Assembly (NCBI GenBank): GCA_964578535.1
Contig: CAZODI010000016.1
Coordinates: 1-64,000 of the forward strand
DNA from: PHBD01 sp964578535
GTDB lineage: Bacteria > Desulfobacterota > Syntrophia > Syntrophales > PHBD01
Reading direction: 5' to 3'
Length of the DNA stretch: 64,000 bases
Part shown: positions 63,160 through 64,000 of the stretch, piece by piece
How the letters are laid out: the number at the start of each line of letters is the position of its first letter
Numbering within the stretch: the stretch's first letter is position 1
Translations under genes and position numbers: made by a program
Notes under the pieces: generated by a model
The model's input: the letters and a program-made list of their open reading frames with translations, nothing else
What the model was told of the DNA's origin: nothing
The model's database searches: none

Positions 63160-64000
63160 TCAGCCGAACATCTTCTTCAGGGCCCCCGGATTGGCCTTCA
63201 GGCCGTGGAAGGTCGCGTTGAGGAGCTCGGCGTTCCGGGCGACCAGGGCCATCTGCTGCAGCGCATCGAGACGGGGCTTCATCTTCTCCTCCCAGCGCAC
63301 TTGGTAGGCCGAAAGAAAGGATTCGGAGAAGTCGCCCTTCTCCAGCGCCTCCAGGGCCGTCTGCACCGCGAAGCCGCCGCTCCGGACGCTGTTGGCGATG
63401 CCCTCGAGGATGAACGGATCCACGAAACTGCCGGCATCGCCGATGAGCATCGCGCCGGCGGCATAGGTTTTCCCGATCTGGCCCGCGCTCGGGACGCGCC
63501 AGCCCATCCAGTCGCTGACCTGCCGGGCCCTGCGCAGCTTCTCCCCGAAGGGACTCGTCTCGATGAATTTCCAGGTCAGCTGCTCGACATCCTCCTTTGC
63601 CCGGACGTACGGCGTCATCTGGTAGCCGATTCCCACGTTGACCACGTCCCCGTAACCGGGGTGCGGGCTCAGGCAGACGAAGCCCGGGAAGAAATAGGGA
63701 TCGTAGTGCACCTCCATGGTCCGGAGGGGAGGATCGCAGTCCGCGAAATAGGCACGGCCGGCCAGGAATACCTCGTCGTAGTCGTCCCGGAACAGCCCCA
63801 GGCGCTTCGCCACCCAGCTGTGGCTGCCGTCGGCGCCGATAACAATCCGGGCCGGGTACTCGACGAATTTCCCTTCGTACTTGGCCTTGACACCGACCAC
63901 CCGCCCGCGGTCCATCATCAGGTCGTGGACCCAGAACTCCTCCAGGACCCTGGCCCCCCGGCGGGCGGCCGTCTCCTTGAGGATGTTGTCGCCGATCCGG
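63160..64000 (-). CDS. Geranylgeranyl reductase family FAD protein, partial at its N-terminus
   Basis: About 280 residues to the window edge, starting within the FAD domain. VIGADGSHSWVAKRLGL (FAD-linked GADG motif), HPGYGDVVNVGIGY and MLIGDAGSFVDPFILEGIANSVRSG (key residues: GDAG, P, G) are landmarks of the geranylgeranyl reductase/digeranylgeranylglycerophospholipid reductase-like flavoproteins. These reduce isoprenoid or other double bonds. The N-terminal nucleotide fold lies beyond 64000. Same strand as the dehydrogenase cluster. Confidence 0.87.
   Translation of the reverse strand, partial: RIGDNILKETAARRGARVLEEFWVHDLMMDRGRVVGVKAKYEGKFVEYPARIVIGADGSHSWVAKRLGLFRDDYDEVFLAGRAYFADCDPPLRTMEVHYDPYFFPGFVCLSPHPGYGDVVNVGIGYQMTPYVRAKEDVEQLTWKFIETSPFGEKLRRARQVSDWMGWRVPSAGQIGKTYAAGAMLIGDAGSFVDPFILEGIANSVRSGGFAVQTALEALEKGDFSESFLSAYQVRWEEKMKPRLDALQQMALVARNAELLNATFHGLKANPGALKKMFG

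Overview
The window is GC-rich and densely coded, mostly on the minus strand. It looks like the chromosome of an anaerobic Desulfobacterota bacterium of the Syntrophus/Smithella kind. I infer this from the many acyl-CoA dehydrogenases, acyl-CoA ligases and CoA-transferases, a glycyl radical enzyme, PAS-rich hybrid kinases with an HDFNNLLMGIQGYASL H-box, and GTG/TTG starts behind strong Shine-Dalgarno sites. No rRNA, tRNA, CRISPR array, phage or transposase was seen. Most long plus-strand reading frames are mirror images of minus-strand genes.

Layout. 1-4383 (minus): crotonase, acyl-CoA ligase and a large acyl-CoA dehydrogenase cut by the window edge, divergent from a TetR gene with a perfect operator-like palindrome between them. 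5331-9965 (minus): a beta-oxidation-like operon of CoA-transferase, SDR, thiolase and acyl-CoA dehydrogenase. 10250-18295 (minus): complete kdpFABCDE potassium uptake operon, including the 30-residue KdpF and a second 26-residue membrane peptide in front of it. 18441-24230 (minus): alpha/beta hydrolase, sigma-54-type regulator with GAF domain, cyclopropane fatty acid synthase and a zinc phospholipase C-like protein. 24223-27000: four-PAS hybrid kinase. 27439-30599 (plus): exported DUF4412-like protein, MaoC-type hydratase, acyl-CoA ligase. 30706-34482: membrane-anchored protein, MaoC protein coupled to a second hybrid kinase, and a small secreted protein.

34513-48153 (minus) is the most distinctive block: PadR regulator, two dehydrogenases of the SDR superfamily, iron alcohol dehydrogenase, aldehyde dehydrogenase, glycyl radical enzyme, two-subunit CoA-transferase, MmgE/PrpD dehydratase, acyl-CoA dehydrogenase, SCP2 protein and the glycyl radical activase. 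It reads as one catabolic pathway: radical elimination to an aldehyde, oxidation to an acid, CoA activation, then dehydrogenation. The substrate cannot be read from the sequence. 48432-54581: third hybrid kinase, hotdog thioesterase, 2,4-dienoyl-CoA reductase-like flavoenzyme and a TetR regulator with two matching operators. 54855-64000: alternating FAD oxidoreductases and acyl-CoA ligases, a large acyl-CoA dehydrogenase paralogous to the one at position 1, a thiolase remnant and a geranylgeranyl-reductase-like protein.

The main candidate for something undescribed is a pair of homologous short RNAs (about 21202-21338 and 27067-27191, minus). Each has its own TTGAC-N16-TATA promoter and a near-identical CCCCG/CGGGGTTTTTT terminator, and each lies just upstream of a signalling gene: the sigma-54 regulator and the four-PAS kinase. 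The second candidate is the glycyl radical enzyme gene cluster.
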